Position numbers and translations under genes: made by a program
Notes under the pieces: model-generated
What the model was told of the DNA's origin: nothing
Databases searched by the model: none
What the model saw: only the letters and a program-made list of their open reading frames with translations
Shown here: positions 12,590 through 23,924 of the stretch, one piece after another
How positions within the stretch are numbered: position 1 is the stretch's first letter
How the letters are laid out: every line of letters starts with the position of its first letter
DNA from: Chinchilla lanigera
Taxonomy: Eukaryota > Chordata > Mammalia > Rodentia > Chinchillidae
Length of the DNA: 64,000 bases
Assembly: GCF_000276665.1 (NCBI RefSeq)
Contig: NW_004955446.1
Location: forward strand, 8,395,636 to 8,459,635
Direction: 5' to 3'

Positions 12590-12711
12590 CTGGGTCTTTT
12601 ATTTTATTAGTGTAAGTTTGCAGTACACAATTACATTCACTGAGGAGATTTGCTGCATGTAATAATACATCATAATTTTTTACCCTTCCCCATGTCATTG
12701 TCCCTTTCTTT
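12590..12711 (-). mobile_element. L1 3' UTR fragment, antisense
   Basis: The block around GTAAGTTTGCAGTACACAAT and ATTACATTCACTGAGGAGAT is related to 13440-13500 and 48370-48420 in this window, all resembling antisense L1 3' UTR. It is truncated at the right by the LTR that begins at about 12712. Confidence 0.45.
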
Positions 12712-13079
12712 TATGGTTTGTATCTAGATGTCTCCCAGGAGCCTCCTGGACTCATAAGTGGGCTTTTGGAAGTTGATGGATTATAGGGGATTATAGCTGA
12801 CTTGCTATTAGGAGGTAGAGTTCTGATTAGAAAAGGCACTAAATGTTCAGCCTAGAAGGGTTTGTTTCCTTCTCTGGCTCCTTCCTTTGATCTCTGCTTC
12901 CTATCCACTTTGCCATGAGCAGCTGTTCCTTGGCTTTGCCTCTCTGCCATGCTGTCCTGCCTTGAAGCTACAAGACTAAGGACTGAAATTTCTCAAAACT
13001 GTGAACCAAAATAAACCTCTGCTCCTTTATGCTGTAGATGCTGAGCATTGTGTCTCAGTCAGTGACGAGAAAATTGATG
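12712..13079 (+). mobile_element. Solo LTR, rodent MaLR-like
   Basis: Begins with TATGGTTTGTATCTAGATGT, contains typical MaLR blocks (TTCTCTGGCTCCTTCC, TTTGCCATGAGCAGCTGTTC, GCCATGCTGTCCTGCC) and ends with AACTGTGAACCAAAATAAAC followed by a short R/U5-like tail. The AATAAA polyadenylation signal (about 13010) is intact. No internal retroviral sequence adjoins it. Confidence 0.65.
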
Positions 13080-13424
13080 AAGGCACCTTGCCTTCTTTAA
13101 GGCTGCCAGCTTCAGGTTTGAATTTCACATTGATTATGTGGTCCACAGGGCTCCCTGCTGAATGCTCAGGAGCTGTTAGGGCTACACAGCTGCTCTCAAA
13201 ACATGTCACACAACAAATGGCCTCCCCAAACCAGCCTGAGGTTAGTCTCTCAAGTGAGGGAAGCTAAGAGGAGCAGCTATTTTTAATAAAGAAGCCCAGG
13301 ACCCTGTCTTTGCAGTCTCAGAACTGTCACAGTGCTCCCTGCTGCCCCTGGCTCATTTTTCCTTACCTTCGCTTGCTTGGCATTAGGCTTTGGACATGGC
13401 CCCCAAGGTGATCAAGTTCGCTTT

Positions 13425-13640
13425 TATTTTCATTTATTGGTAAATGTTTGCAGTACCTGATGATTACATTTGTGATGGGGAGTTGGTACATGTTTATAAC
13501 ACACTTAATTCTTTCTTATTTTTAAATCCTTTCTGCTCATCTCTTGGTCCTCTTCCATTTTGCAAAAGTTCTGCTGCCTGTTTCCCATTACCCTTTTATT
13601 TTGTCTTTTATTTTATCTTCCTCATATCTATCTTTTTATA
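13425..13640 (-). mobile_element. L1 3' UTR fragment, antisense
   Basis: CATTTATTGGTAAATGTTTG, GATTACATTTGTGATGGGGA and TGTTTATAACACACTTAATT line up with 48365-48440 (TTTATTGGTAAACTTTTGAT, GATCACATTCATCACAGGGA, TGTTATAAACCTTAAGTC). Both are followed by a pyrimidine-rich stretch. This is the same L1-derived repeat in two diverged copies. Confidence 0.5.
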
Positions 13641-13671
13641 AATTTTAATTTAAGGTGAATAAAAAATTTAA

Positions 13672-13965
13672 AAAGTTAAAAATTATGTAGAATTTGAAAA
13701 CAATATGATAGGAAATCAACAATGGCTGTTATATTGCCTATTGTTGTCTTCAAAGTAGTTGTTCAGATTACCAGGTACAGGCATGCAAAACTGATTGAAA
13801 AATTATGCATTAACTGCTCCTTTCAATAAACCAATAGAAGTTAATAGTACAATTATCTTAGCTATCTTGTGTATGTATGTGTGTATATATATATATTTTC
13901 CCTTCCTTCCTTCTTTCTTTTTCTCCTTTCCCTCATCCTTGCTACCTATCTTTTATTTTGCTCTT
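13672..13965 (-). mobile_element. L1 3' end, antisense (first of a related pair)
   Basis: Aligns along its length with 19618-19870: AATATGATAGGAAATCAACA / ACATGATAGGAAATTAACAA, CTTCAAAGTAGTTGTTCAGA / CTTCAAAGTAGTTGGTCAGA, a TG/TA microsatellite, then a CCTTCC-rich pyrimidine tract. The shared microsatellite position shows it is part of the element itself. Confidence 0.6.
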
Positions 13966-15955
13966 TATTTGGATTTTTGGCCTTCAGATAAGAGAAACCA
14001 TGCAATATCTAGGCTTGTGATGAAGTTCCCTCTTATGCTTTATGAAGGGTTCTAGCAAAGCCTATGACATGAAATATTAGGAAGAAGGAAATCAGCCAGT
14101 GTGTACAGGAAGGGTGGGAAGAAAAGCAGGAAGGGCTGATTTCATTGGAGGTGAGTTGTTCATAACTGTCTCAGTCACTGCCAGATATGAAATGATGTAA
14201 GGTTTAAGAATCACAGATCTTCACTGGATCCTGCTTCAAGTGTCTTAAGTTCAGCCTCTTTGGAAAACAGTACAAACTCTAGACAGTAATTCAAATTCTG
14301 AAGTAAAAGGCTTGGCAGTGTTTTCAGTAATTTTTCTGGTAGACCTTTAGTGATTTTTCATGAAAAGCAATTGATTCAAGTGTTATTGTTTTTTCTTTTC
14401 CATTTTTTAGTCAACAATGAATAGCATTGCCTTCTGATACTCATGGGTGGAAGAGTGTGTGGCAAGTTGCCCTTTCCACCATTTATTCTGCTTCAGTAAT
14501 ACAGCACTTATCACATGAAACTTGGGCAAAGTAAGCTAATCTACTTCTGTGCACTTTCAAAAGAAGTGTCAGTAATAATAGTAAAGTTATACTGCATTTC
14601 AGTAAGTTAATGCTTGATATTATTCCAGAAAATTTTATACTTCTACATTTGAATAGACCAGTGTACATATCTTAAATAAAAATAGTCTTATAGTCTAGGA
14701 TGGTTCTAGCATTTCATGTAGTCTATATATTCTTTGTGTAAATTTGAATCAAACGCATCTGGGTTAAAATCCTAAGGCTGCAGAGAAAATGAGGGTTAGG
14801 TAGAGAAGGAGGACTAGAGGGAGAAGAGAGTAGGGCTGGAAGAAGAGTAGGAAAGAATATAAGTAGGAAAGAGAAAGGAACACACAAGGGGTGATGAAAG
14901 ACCTTGAGCCCATGAAGGGCTGGTTATCTTCCAGATGCATGAAGGGACCTCTTCATCTTCAGTGAATAAACAGGGAATTGCTAGGTGGTCACACAAGGCA
15001 TGTGTCTTGATGCAGTTCCAATGTAGAATTTCCTGGGATGCAGAAGTGTTAAGAACTAGAATTAGTAGGCAGGAGAATTCATGAAATCTAACTAGAAATT
15101 TAAAAATAGCTGAGGTACAGAATTTGTTAAAGCAAGAAAGAGGACACATGGCTCTTCCTCATCCTTCACAGTTTAATCCCCAGCATTGCATTAACTCTCT
15201 TTGGTCTCCCTTGAGTCCTTGGGAAGAAGAAAGAAGTTCCCTGGACACTGTCAGAGTGTGTCTGGCAGGGCCCCATGGGCATAGATTGTAAAAGTTTCTC
15301 CCACAGGTATGTCAGTGCATTAGTGTGGTATTTGCCTCCCAGTGACTTTCCCTCCCTGAATTTCTTCATTTGCCATTCACTGTCTTGCTTCCTTGGCCTT
15401 TCACTGTAGTCCGTGGGGCACAGCCTGAGTGTTGCTAGGGCACCCCTCTAACTGCCTTGTTGATGCCGGACAACGATTAATGTCCTTGGATATTGTGAAG
15501 TGGCAACATCATTCCTTAGGAGTAAGTGTGGGCCATCTGATAAAGGCTCGAAGTCCTCACGCAGGTCCAGGGAAGGGCCCTTTTTTCTGTGCTGTATGTA
15601 TGAACCTTAAGGTTCCAGGCCTGCAAAACCCTTCATGGAAGCAACAAGACAGGCGTGTGTTGGGCAGGTCAGTCCCAAAGAGGAAACGATGACTGCAAGC
15701 AACAGAGGCCAAAAGGCTACAAAGGGGATGGAGAAGATTGAATCCTGAGCTATAGGTGAAGGTCCTTTTTGCTCAAACAATACTCTCAGTTTTAATAACA
15801 GCCTAGAGACAGAGTTCAGTAAAGAAAATGTGGGTCAGGGGAAGAGCAGAGCTTCTGGAGGGTGAGTAAGGGAAGTCTGGTATTAGTGTGCTCTGAGTTT
15901 CACTATCGATGCAGCCTCTGCAGTGGGCAGTGTGCAGGGGATCAAAAGCTCCCTT
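13966..15955. other. No gene recognised
   Basis: Mixed-composition DNA. A purine-rich block (14790-14890, AGGAGGACTAGAGGGAGAAG and similar) is the only compositional feature. No repeat family or coding domain was identified with confidence. Confidence 0.5.
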
Positions 15956-15959
15956 CGGG

Positions 15960-16100
15960 CCTCTGCCTGGAGTCAATGAGGCCAAGGTCTGAATCTGCAC
16001 TCCACCTCTCACTGACCTTCCCTCTCCAGACAGCCAGCTTCCTGCGCAGAATCATAGGGTCCTCATCTATAAAAGGAGATCATTTTAACCCACAGAAAAT
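15960..16100 (+). repeat. MIR fragment
   Basis: The order CTGAATCTGCACTCCACCTC, TCACTGACCTTCCCTCTCC and TCCTCATCTATAAAAGGAGA follows the MIR core and its 3' side. Diverged. Confidence 0.45.
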
Positions 16101-16290
16101 TATATTTTTTCTATATTTAACCACCTTCTCCTTGACACTTTCCATGAAAATAAAAATTTATTAAAGTATCTTGTATTTAAAACCAGAAAAAACCCTCACC
16201 TTCAATTATGTTTTCTTCTACATTGGGGGTTCTTTTGACATTTGTGGCTGGATAATTTTATTCTCTCTCTCTTCCTCTTTTACTCTCAGT

Positions 16291-16409
16291 GGGGTACTGC
16301 TGTACTTTCCAGGCTGGTCTCAAATGCATGGGCTTGAGTGATCCTCCTGCTTCAGCATCCCAATCATCAAGGAGCTGGGACTACTGACGTTTGCTACTGT
16401 GCTTGGCTA
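16291..16409 (-). mobile_element. Old B1-like SINE, minus strand
   Basis: CCAGGCTGGTCTCAAATGCA, GTGATCCTCCTGCTTCAGCA and AGGAGCTGGGACTACTGAC are the reverse complement of a 7SL-derived monomer. It is more diverged than the other B1 copies and lacks a clear A-tail. Confidence 0.65.
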
Positions 16410-16564
16410 GAGTGAACAATTCTTTATTTGTGGCTCTTCTGTGTATTGTAGGATGTATAGGAGCATTTCTGGCTTTTACACATGACAGCACTGCCCCCTC
16501 CCACCTATGACCATCAAAAAATGGAGCCTCAGTCCTGCCGGAATTTACTTAGTTTGCATCTTAT

Positions 16565-16835
16565 CTCAAACACGGTTTTCTCAAAAAGTCCTTCTCTGAC
16601 ACTTCACCACAGTCATCCCTGGATTTGGTCCAATGAAATTTTTTCTGCACTGCAGTGACTATGTTTTGAACTTGATATTTATCCATGTAATGATTTGGTG
16701 AACTTTCACCTCCTTGTCTAGATTGTGATCACAGTAGGGGTAGAAACTATGTGTGCTTTTCTCAGCATTGCATCATCAGTGCCTTGGCTGTCGATGGGCC
16801 CCAGTGGTCCACTCATAAATATTTTCTGAGTGTAG
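16565..16835 (+). repeat. L2 LINE 3' end
   Basis: Sequence follows the L2 3' region: TCTCAAAAAGTCCTTCTCTG, ACTTTCACCTCCTTGTCTAG, the AGTAGGGGTAGAAACTATGT block and the terminal ACTCATAAATATTTTCTGAG. Confidence 0.6.
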
Positions 16836-18415
16836 AAAAGAGAACCTTAACAACATAAAATATGGATATAATCTCAAAGCAAAGAGTTACTATATTAGAT
16901 ACACTAAGCTAATATCTTATTCATATTGTGCTGTGTTATAAATTATATATTGTGCTATAATACCACTGTCTACCATCCATACACACAGCCACATAGACTC
17001 ACAAATTTCAGTGTTTGACACAAGGTTTATTTCTTTCTACTTCTTCATTTCCAAGGGCCTCAGCAGAGTACTCTGTTTTTACTCTGAAACTTACACTAAT
17101 GGAAGCAACTACCTGGAAAAATGTCCACTTTCAGTGTCAAGAAAGGTTGCTTTCATACTGGTAGTCAGATGCAATCACCAGGAAATAAGATACTTCATTT
17201 CCATATGCAATTCAAACAGACGGAGCTAGTCAGACGGCCCTTCCCAGTTGTACAGGGGGCAGGGAAATGTAATCCTCTCATACTACAAAATGGAAAGAAG
17301 CATCAAGTATGTGTGACTATGGAGGGTCTTCCCAGTGGCATATTATAATAAGGCTGGGGGTGACTAAAGATAACATTGAATTTGAAGAGATGATTGAAGT
17401 GTTCCAGAGGACATGATAGTTAAACTGGGTTAAACAGTGGGCTTTGGACAGTCTGGGTGGATAGGCAGCTCCATTAGAGGAAACAGTGTGAACATAATCT
17501 AAAGGGTATGTGTGAGCATTTGTCCAGTGCACAGTGAGGGATGACATCCAATGAAGAAGAGGCTGTGCACGTGATACTATTTGAGTGACAGATTTGACCA
17601 TCAGCATATCTGTGTTCCTCTCTTAAACATTTTGATCAGAATGAACAAATATCCTCAGAGTGAGGAGTTGAGCCTAAATCTTTGGACAAATCAGCTGCCA
17701 TGACACAACTGTACTTTTTCCACATTTTTATTTTTATTTTTTGTGGTTTTAGAAATTTATTCCATGGCTTTGCATATTTGATAAGCACTCTACCACCAAG
17801 CTACATCCTTAGCCTTTGTGTACTGTTAAAATCCCAAGTAGTCAACTGCTTTTCTCGCAGGCTGTCTTGGTTTGCATGGCAGTCCAGACAGAGCCAAACC
17901 TGATTTAAGAAAATAAAACTGCTTTAATCCCTCTCTTCAGTGAGCTGTCCACTCATAAGCAGGTAAACACCAATGCCCCTGAGAGTGTGGGAGCGGAGTA
18001 TCTTTAATCTCACCTGTAATTGACACTTTAAGGGATTTAACTGAGTGAAAAGACCCTTAGCAAAAATAGAAAATAAAGGATAGTCTAGAAAAATAGGTTT
18101 TATGCAGACCAGGATGCACTGGAAGGGTGCCATGCAGTAACTCTATCCCTAGAAGCTAGTAGCACTTAGTCAGTACTATTTAACTTGTTTTCTCCCTTGT
18201 TATATCTGTTAATTGTATTGATTCTGGAAAAGGAAAAGTCATTACTACATTCAGACTGATAGGAAACAGATATTTGGAGGGAAATTAGATTGGAGTAGAA
18301 GTATTTTGTTAAACAGTATCACAATAATGTATTGACTACAGAGAAGCCATTAATGGAGCGAGCTATATTGTGCTTAAATGCCCTATGTTCATTGATCCTT
18401 CAGAGAAGCATAAAG
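16836..18415. other. No gene recognised apart from one old ID-like SINE
   Basis: Ordinary AT-rich DNA. Short open frames around 17011-17607 have no recognisable domain. Confidence 0.5.
17726..17817 (-). mobile_element. Old ID-like SINE, minus strand
   Basis: Reverse complement reads AAGGATGTAGCTTGGTGGTA, GAGTGCTTATCAAATATGCA, then an A-rich tail (T-rich at 17726-17742). It is more like the general rodent ID form (TGGTAGAGTGCTT) than the CTGCCTGGCAAG type of the younger copies, so it is probably an older insertion. No clear target duplication. Confidence 0.65.
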
Positions 18416-18419
18416 GAGT

Positions 18420-18529
18420 GGCCAATTATGGTCTCTCGAGCCAGTCTGCCATGATTCAAAGTGAAACTCACCACCATATGACCTTGGGGAAATTATTTAA
18501 TCATTCTTATACCGTGATTCCTCGCTCCA
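18420..18529 (+). repeat. MIR, left part (interrupted)
   Basis: Contains CCAGTCTGCCATGATTCAAA and CATATGACCTTGGGGAAATT followed by ATTTAATCATTCTTATACCG, the central MIR core. It stops where the MLT1 LTR begins and resumes at 18958. Confidence 0.65.
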
Positions 18530-18957
18530 TGAACTGAGCCTCCCTGTCCCTGCGAATCTCTCTTGAAGCCCTACCCACAATGAGACTATATTTGGAGAAA
18601 GAACTTTAGGAAATAATTAAAATTGAATTTAGTTATAAAGGTAGGGTCTTAAGCCAATAGGATTGGGAGCTTTTCAAGAAGAGGGAAAAGAAAGACATTC
18701 TCTCACTCTCTCGCTCTCTCGCTCCCTGTCTCCTTCTGTCCTTCCCTCCCTCTACCTGTTTACACGTAGGAAAGGCCTTGTAAGCACACGGTGAATGCTG
18801 TGTCCATCTGCAAACTGGAAGTGAAACCTCACCAGAACCCAGCCATGCTGGTACCCCAATCTCACAATCTGAAGCCCCAGAACTTTGAGAAAAAAATTTT
18901 GTTGTTTAAACCACCCAGTCCATTGCATTTTATTATGGCAGTATGAGCAGAGTAACA
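18530..18957 (+). mobile_element. MLT1-type solo LTR (ERVL-MaLR), inserted into a MIR
   Basis: Starts TG and ends CA. Diagnostic blocks: CTATATTTGGAGAAAGAACT, the TC-rich CTCACTCTCTCGCTCTCTC stretch, TGTCCATCTGCAAACTGGAA, CTCACCAGAACCCAGCCATG, CCCCAGAACTTTGAGAAAAA and GTTTAAACCACCCAGTCCAT. It splits a MIR into two ordered halves, so it is younger than the MIR. I could not identify its 5-bp target duplication. Confidence 0.75.
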
Positions 18958-19088
18958 TATTCACCTATAAAACAAGACTAATACTAGCGTTTTTCTAATA
19001 GTGTGTTCATGTATTAATATATACCAGGTTTATAAAATGGTGCTTGGTACATAGTAGGGGCTTATAGATGTTCACTAATGTTGTTTAT
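18958..19088 (+). repeat. MIR, right part
   Basis: TCACCTATAAAACAAGACTA, TGGTGCTTGGTACATAGTAG and GGGGCTTATAGATGTTCAC continue the MIR from where 18529 left off. The last 15 bases were duplicated by the adjacent ID insertion. Confidence 0.7.
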
Positions 19089-19185
19089 TTTGTTTGTTTG
19101 TTTTTCTTCTGGTACCGGGAATTGAACTCATGACCTTGCACTTGCCAGGCAGGTGCTGTGCCCCTGAGCTAAATCCTCAGCCCCC
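19089..19185 (-). mobile_element. ID SINE, minus strand
   Basis: Reverse-complement ID with GGTACC next to a GTTT-rich tail (19090-19110). Target-site duplication ACTAATGTTGTTTAT (19074-19088) and ACTAATATTGTTTAT (19186-19200), one mismatch, gives the exact boundaries. It landed in the end of the MIR. Confidence 0.9.
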
Positions 19186-19259
19186 ACTAATATTGTTTAT
19201 ATTAAGTTATTTCCATCCCTAATCTCTCCTTTGATAGCATTGTACTTAAGAATTTCACT

Positions 19260-19460
19260 TCTTAAGTGAAATAGACCTGGGTTGGATTCTCAGTTCTGAT
19301 TTGTAAACTGTATACCTTTGCATAAATTCCTAACTTTTCCTGTCTGTAAATGAGCAGCACCTCATGCCCTCTAGCATCGTTGTGAGGTTAAATGAGACCT
19401 GCATGCAGATGTTTCTGGCGCACGGAAAGCATTACATACGTGCTGTGTACTGTCCTTTTT
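19260..19460 (+). repeat. MIR
   Basis: GACCTGGGTTGGATTCTCAG, ATACCTTTGCATAAATTCC, CTGTCTGTAAATGAGCAGCA and CATCGTTGTGAGGTTAAATG follow the MIR consensus in order. Nearly full length. Confidence 0.7.
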
Positions 19461-19564
19461 AGAGGTTTGTGGAGCTTATTTATTTGTATTATCTAAGTGA
19501 GAAACTGCCCTCTCCAGGAAACCTTGAACTTCTTAGTTCAAATGCTAGCAATCCTTCCTCAAGT

Positions 19565-19790
19565 TTGGGACTTTTTTTTTTAATTTTAAAGAAAATAAAA
19601 AACAATAAAAATGATACAGAAGTTCAAAACATGATAGGAAATTAACAATAATTATACTGCATATTGTTATCTTCAAAGTAGTTGGTCAGATTACCAGATA
19701 TAGGCATTCAAAATTGATCAAACAATATGAGCACTAACTGTTCCTTTAAACGGACTAATAGAAATTAGTAGGACAATTATCTTAGCAATC

Positions 19791-19828
<38 letters not shown>

Positions 19829-20175
19829 TTTCCCCCTTCCTTCTTTTCTCCTTTCCCCCATCCCAGTTGTTCTTTCCTTTTTGAGCCGTTTCTTTCCCTT
19901 TCGCACTATCTATTGTACCTTCTGAATCTCATTTACTCTTTCAGTTTCTTACACTAGGGAGACAACACAATGTTTACACATGCAAGTCTGATTTATTTCA
20001 CTTATGAGTATAGTCTCTAGTTGCATCCACTTACCTATAAAAACCTTGAGTTTATATTTCTTTATAGCTGAGTAATACTCCATTGTATAAAAATATATCT
20101 TTTTTATCCATTCCTTGGTTGATGGGCAATTAGGTTGTTTCCAAGATTGAGCTATTACAAATTATGCTGCTATAA
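19565..20175 (-). mobile_element. L1 3' end, antisense
   Basis: A T-run at 19571-19580 is the reverse complement of the L1 A-tail. It is followed by the 3' UTR homologous to 13672-13965, a (TG)n tract (19792-19827) and the standard L1 block TGAGTAATACTCCATTGTAT, TTTATCCATTCCTTGGTTGA and TGGGCAATTAGGTTG. Confidence 0.75.
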
Positions 20176-20430
20176 ACAAAAAGTCAGCAAAGAAATAATA
20201 GAACTGAACTAAACTTATAAACAAATGGACTTAGTAGACCTTTATAGAATAGTCCAACCAATAACATCAGAATATATATTCTTCTTAGCTGCACATGGGA
20301 TGTTCTGCAAAATAGGCCTTGTACTAGCCTGTAGAACATGCTTAAGTAAATGCAAATGAATTGAAATTATCTCATGTATATTATCTGAGTTAGTGCAATA
20401 GAACTTTTTGAAAGAACCATTTGTAATTTT
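20176..20430 (+). mobile_element. L1 ORF2 fragment, sense
   Basis: Reads as L1 ORF2 endonuclease-region sequence in the + direction: AACAAATGGACTTAGTAGAC, ACATCAGAATATATATTCTT, GCTGCACATGGGATGTTCTG and TTGAAATTATCTCATGTATA. It is broken by frameshifts and stops. It directly follows an antisense L1 3' end, giving an inverted arrangement. Confidence 0.65.
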
Positions 20431-20453
20431 ATTTTGTGATAAAACACATTGTG

Positions 20454-20572
20454 GGGGCTGGGGATTTAGCTCAGTGGCACATTGCCTGCCTGGAAAGCAC
20501 AAAGTCATGAGTTCGATTTCTGGTACCAGAAGAAAAACAAAACAAAACAAAACAAAACTAAAACTAAAAAAG
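20454..20572 (+). mobile_element. ID SINE
   Basis: GGGGCTGGGGATTTAGCTCA start, GAGTTCGATTTCTGGTACCA before a compound (AAAAC)n tail. Target-site duplication ACACATTGTG at 20444-20453 and 20573-20582. Confidence 0.9.
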
Positions 20573-20834
20573 ACACATTGTGAATTATTGCTTTTGGTCA
20601 GTATATGTCCTAAGGCCTTTTTCCTTCATGACATCAGTGTTATATGATGGATAATAAGTAACAGAGGCTATAGTCCTCAAAAATGTTTCAATTTAAAATA
20701 ATAGAATTAGAAAATGGGGTGTGAATATTGCTTTAGCAATGGAACTGAGAGCTGGAGAGTGAGCTTTTGTCATAGCTATTGAATGGAAGAACTGGAAAGT
20801 ACCATGCAGTCTCACAGGCTGGTTGTGGTTTTTT

Positions 20835-20926
20835 AGACAAAATTTCCCTAAATTTTCCAGGATAAACTTAACCTTTTAATTCTCCTGAGTAGCTGAGATT
20901 ACAGGTGTGTAACACCATGCCCAGCC
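20835..20926 (-). mobile_element. Old B1-like SINE fragment, minus strand
   Basis: CTCCTGAGTAGCTGAGATTA, then CAGGTGTGTAACACCATGCC and CAGCC are the reverse complement of the 5' part of a 7SL-derived monomer. Confidence 0.6.
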
Positions 20927-21041
20927 AAACCCTAGTTCTTATCTTATAATGTGAAGTCACAGATCTGTAAATGTAGTGTTGAACGTATTAGTGGTCATGA
21001 ATATTCTTAAATTTATATGGAGAGAGAATAGTACTTTGTGC

Positions 21042-21205
21042 AGCAGTGCTCCTCAGACCTTAAAAAATGCATCACACCTGAACATCACATGAGAGCAAGG
21101 ATTCTGATTCAGGAAGTGCAGGCGGGGACCTGAGGATCTGCTCCTGTAACAAGTTTCTAGATGCTGCTGAATTAACAGTTCCTCAGACCACTCTTTGAGA
21201 AGAAA
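21042..21205 (+). mobile_element. MER5-like hAT-Charlie remnant
   Basis: CAGTGCTCCTCAGACCTTAA at the left, GGATTCTGATTCAGGAAGTG and GACCTGAGGATCTGCTCCTG in the centre, and CCTCAGACCACTCTTTGAG at the right reproduce a MER5A-type non-autonomous element. Ancient in placental mammals. Confidence 0.7.
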
Positions 21206-21449
21206 AGATGGAGTTGACTTTAATAAAGTAACTTTCAAGATTTTTTGCTATTCTTTTTCTTTATGTACCTTTTTTTGTATTCGCTACCATATATTGAAGG
21301 TGCATGCTTTCTTCATACAAATAGGAAGATCTTAAAAGCCAACTTGACCCGAGTCAAATTGCACACAACTTAAATGGAAATGCTCCCAGTAATTTGTCTG
21401 AATGTTACACATTCCTAAATTATTCACAATGGCTTTGTTTCTATTTCTT

Positions 21450-22190
21450 CCATCAAATGAGAAAGTATGGTCCTATGACTTTTTTATTTGTTCTAACCTC
21501 CATAATGCATTAAATCACCTCATCCTTCCTAAAAACTCTCCTTGTGTTCTGACTTATATTGTCTTCAGTTTCCAATTCCTTCTCCCCAAGCCCTGCCTGA
21601 ATCCTGTTCTCTGGTATCTCCTCAACCCTCTTACTCTGTACTTGGAAATGCCTTTTCAGAGCCCCAGCATTAGTTCTCAATTCAGCTCTTCAAAATCACT
21701 CTTCAATAAATATCTCTCATCCGCTGGTCTCTCCCAAGTTTTAGTCATGCATGTCCATGAATTAGTATTTACGACCTGCCAAACTTTCAAATACAGCATG
21801 GTAAAAAGTCCCCATATTCACGTCCAGACTTATTTATACATCATACTTAGCACACTGTGCATCATCTGTGAGCAACCACTAGGTTGTTTTACTCGCTTTA
21901 TCAAAATTTCCAGTGATGCTGTTTACTGTGGAATAAATCTCTAATTTTTTATACTGACATTGAAAATCTTTCTCCAACCTTCTTTCTACCTATATCTTCC
22001 ATTGCTTTTAAATATGTGACTGGCTTGGTTCATGCATTTTTATTCTGAATCAAAAGTCCTCACATGATCTTTGCTTATTCAAATGTTACCAAACTCTCAA
22101 GGTCTGCATGAAATGCTACAGTCTTTGTGGCATAGCCTCCGAACCCTTACCTGAAAGTGATTGCTGCCTCTGCTGTATTCTAGCAATACT
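21450..22190 (+). repeat. Possible L2-derived region
   Basis: Blocks such as CTCCCCAAGCCCTGCCTGAA, TCATACTTAGCACACTGTGC and ATGCTACAGTCTTTGTGGCA resemble diverged L2 3' sequence. It carries an ATG-initiated reading frame (21402-21944, 180 codons) with no recognised domain, probably chance. Confidence 0.35.
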
Positions 22191-22199
22191 AGAATACAT

Positions 22200-23920
22200 A
22201 TTTTGTTATGCTCCACATTACAGATCTAATCAAATACTTGTTCTGTCCTAGATCTGCAGGACGCCACCTCTTCCTTGTTACCCAAGCACTCACCATTCAC
22301 AGCAGGTTATGTTACTGAATTTTGGGAGGATGATGCTGGCCAACTGTAGCACAGGCAGAAATTACCTGAAACTTGTATGAGAGAATTAGTCCATAGCAAC
22401 TCAGTCCATGGGTGTGAGTTCTCCCTCCCCACATACTTCTTCTCCCATCTCTTCTGTCAGGGTCATAGCTCTCAGAAAGGACCAATGTTAAGTCCTTTTA
22501 CTACTTTATGTGCAACATTTCACGATTCTTGTTATGGCTTAAACCTCACCTGTCCAGATTATACCCCCCCCAAAAAAGTCTTACCTTTCATAGTCAAGTA
22601 AGTTTTTAAGTGTTTTATTTAAGCTTGATCGATTGTATTGCTGTCTCTCGGAGGATATCAGAAGTCCTGAAGCTATTGTCTTGAGTCAACCATTTGAAGT
22701 AAACTAATTTTCAGAACTATAATATTATGATAGGCAAAAATTTTAATCTACTTGTTTTTATATATGTCTCGTCTTTTTTCCCTCGAGCTTGTAAACCTAT
22801 TTAGGGAAGAACCATCTAAGCTCCAAATATTTTGTTAACTACAATAAGCAAAAAAAAAAAACAGACTTTAAATCCTTAATCTATTATACATGAGTTAAGG
22901 AACTTTGAACAAGCTATTGTCCTTGTAGATCCTGTTTGTTAACCTACCAAATGAATGTAGTAACACTTGCCTCATACATACGTGCAGACTTACATCATTT
23001 CTGCAAAATTATTTAGCATCCTGGTGCACAGTGAAAGGCCTAGTTTCAGTACAAATTTGAAATTTCCACTGACTGTAGCTTGCTCCAGGGATCTCTGTGA
23101 ACTTTGAAATGGGCTCAGTGTTTTTTTGCAGCATCCCAGGAGCTATTTAACACTATGATTCTTCCTTTCTCAATATCATTGTGTTTACTCTGGAGCCAGC
23201 TTCATTAGCGCTCTATTCTTAATTGAAGAGTTGGGAACTCCCAACTTTAAAACTTAAAATGTGAAGAGCAAATGATACAATAGTTTAGAGACAGATCAGT
23301 AATTGTGGAAACAGTTTCTCAAATTGGAACGCTTTCCTCTGCCTCAGTGCTGGCAATCAAAACCACTGAATTAATCTGAGCAAGGTCAGGACTTTGAATT
23401 TGAGGAAAATTACTTGAATTTGAGGCATTTCATGTTCCAGCTACAAATTCCCCATATCCTATTTAAGAGCAATAGTACAGGAGAACAGATATTTGCCTCC
23501 AAGCCTCTGAGTCACATGATACTTGGACAGAGGTCTAGAAGTTTGATGCTGTCTTAAGGAAAAGGTACTTTCTCTGCTTCTACAAGGGGTAGCTACTCTC
23601 TGGGAATGGAGATGGAAAATGGTGATTGGAAGGTGGAAATTCCCTTTGTGCCCTGGAATTGCATAGCACCATTCTGGAGAAGTGCTTTTCAGAGGTTTTC
23701 CAGTTCTGTTAACCTCTCCAGTTTAAATGCTTCTAGCTCTATGCATGACTTTCTCTGTCTTCCCAAGTCCACTGTAGAATCAACTTGATGTCTTCAGCCT
23801 TTTCTTAGTTTACTCAAGTTGGAGTAAATCATTTTTCTTTATGTTCCTGGTGCATAGAAATAAAAGCACTTACCACAATCTCATATTACTTATGATGGTG
23901 CTGGGCAAAGCTTATTACAG
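22200..23920. other. No gene or repeat recognised
   Basis: A 15-base A-run at 22849-22863 is not preceded by a SINE or processed-gene body that I can recognise. The rest is ordinary intronic-type DNA. Confidence 0.5.
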
Positions 23921-23924
23921 TATA

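Noticed and set aside
12225..12662. 145-codon + frame
   Set aside because: Starts at GTG and runs into an antisense L1 fragment; no domain.
21402..21944. ATG-initiated + frame of 180 codons
   Set aside because: No recognisable domain, sequence looks like diverged L2 or ordinary pyrimidine-rich DNA, and no promoter or splice context. Kept only as a note under the L2-like region.
22849..22863. A-run as the tail of a processed pseudogene
   Set aside because: The upstream sequence has no recognisable mRNA-derived frame and no flanking duplication is apparent.
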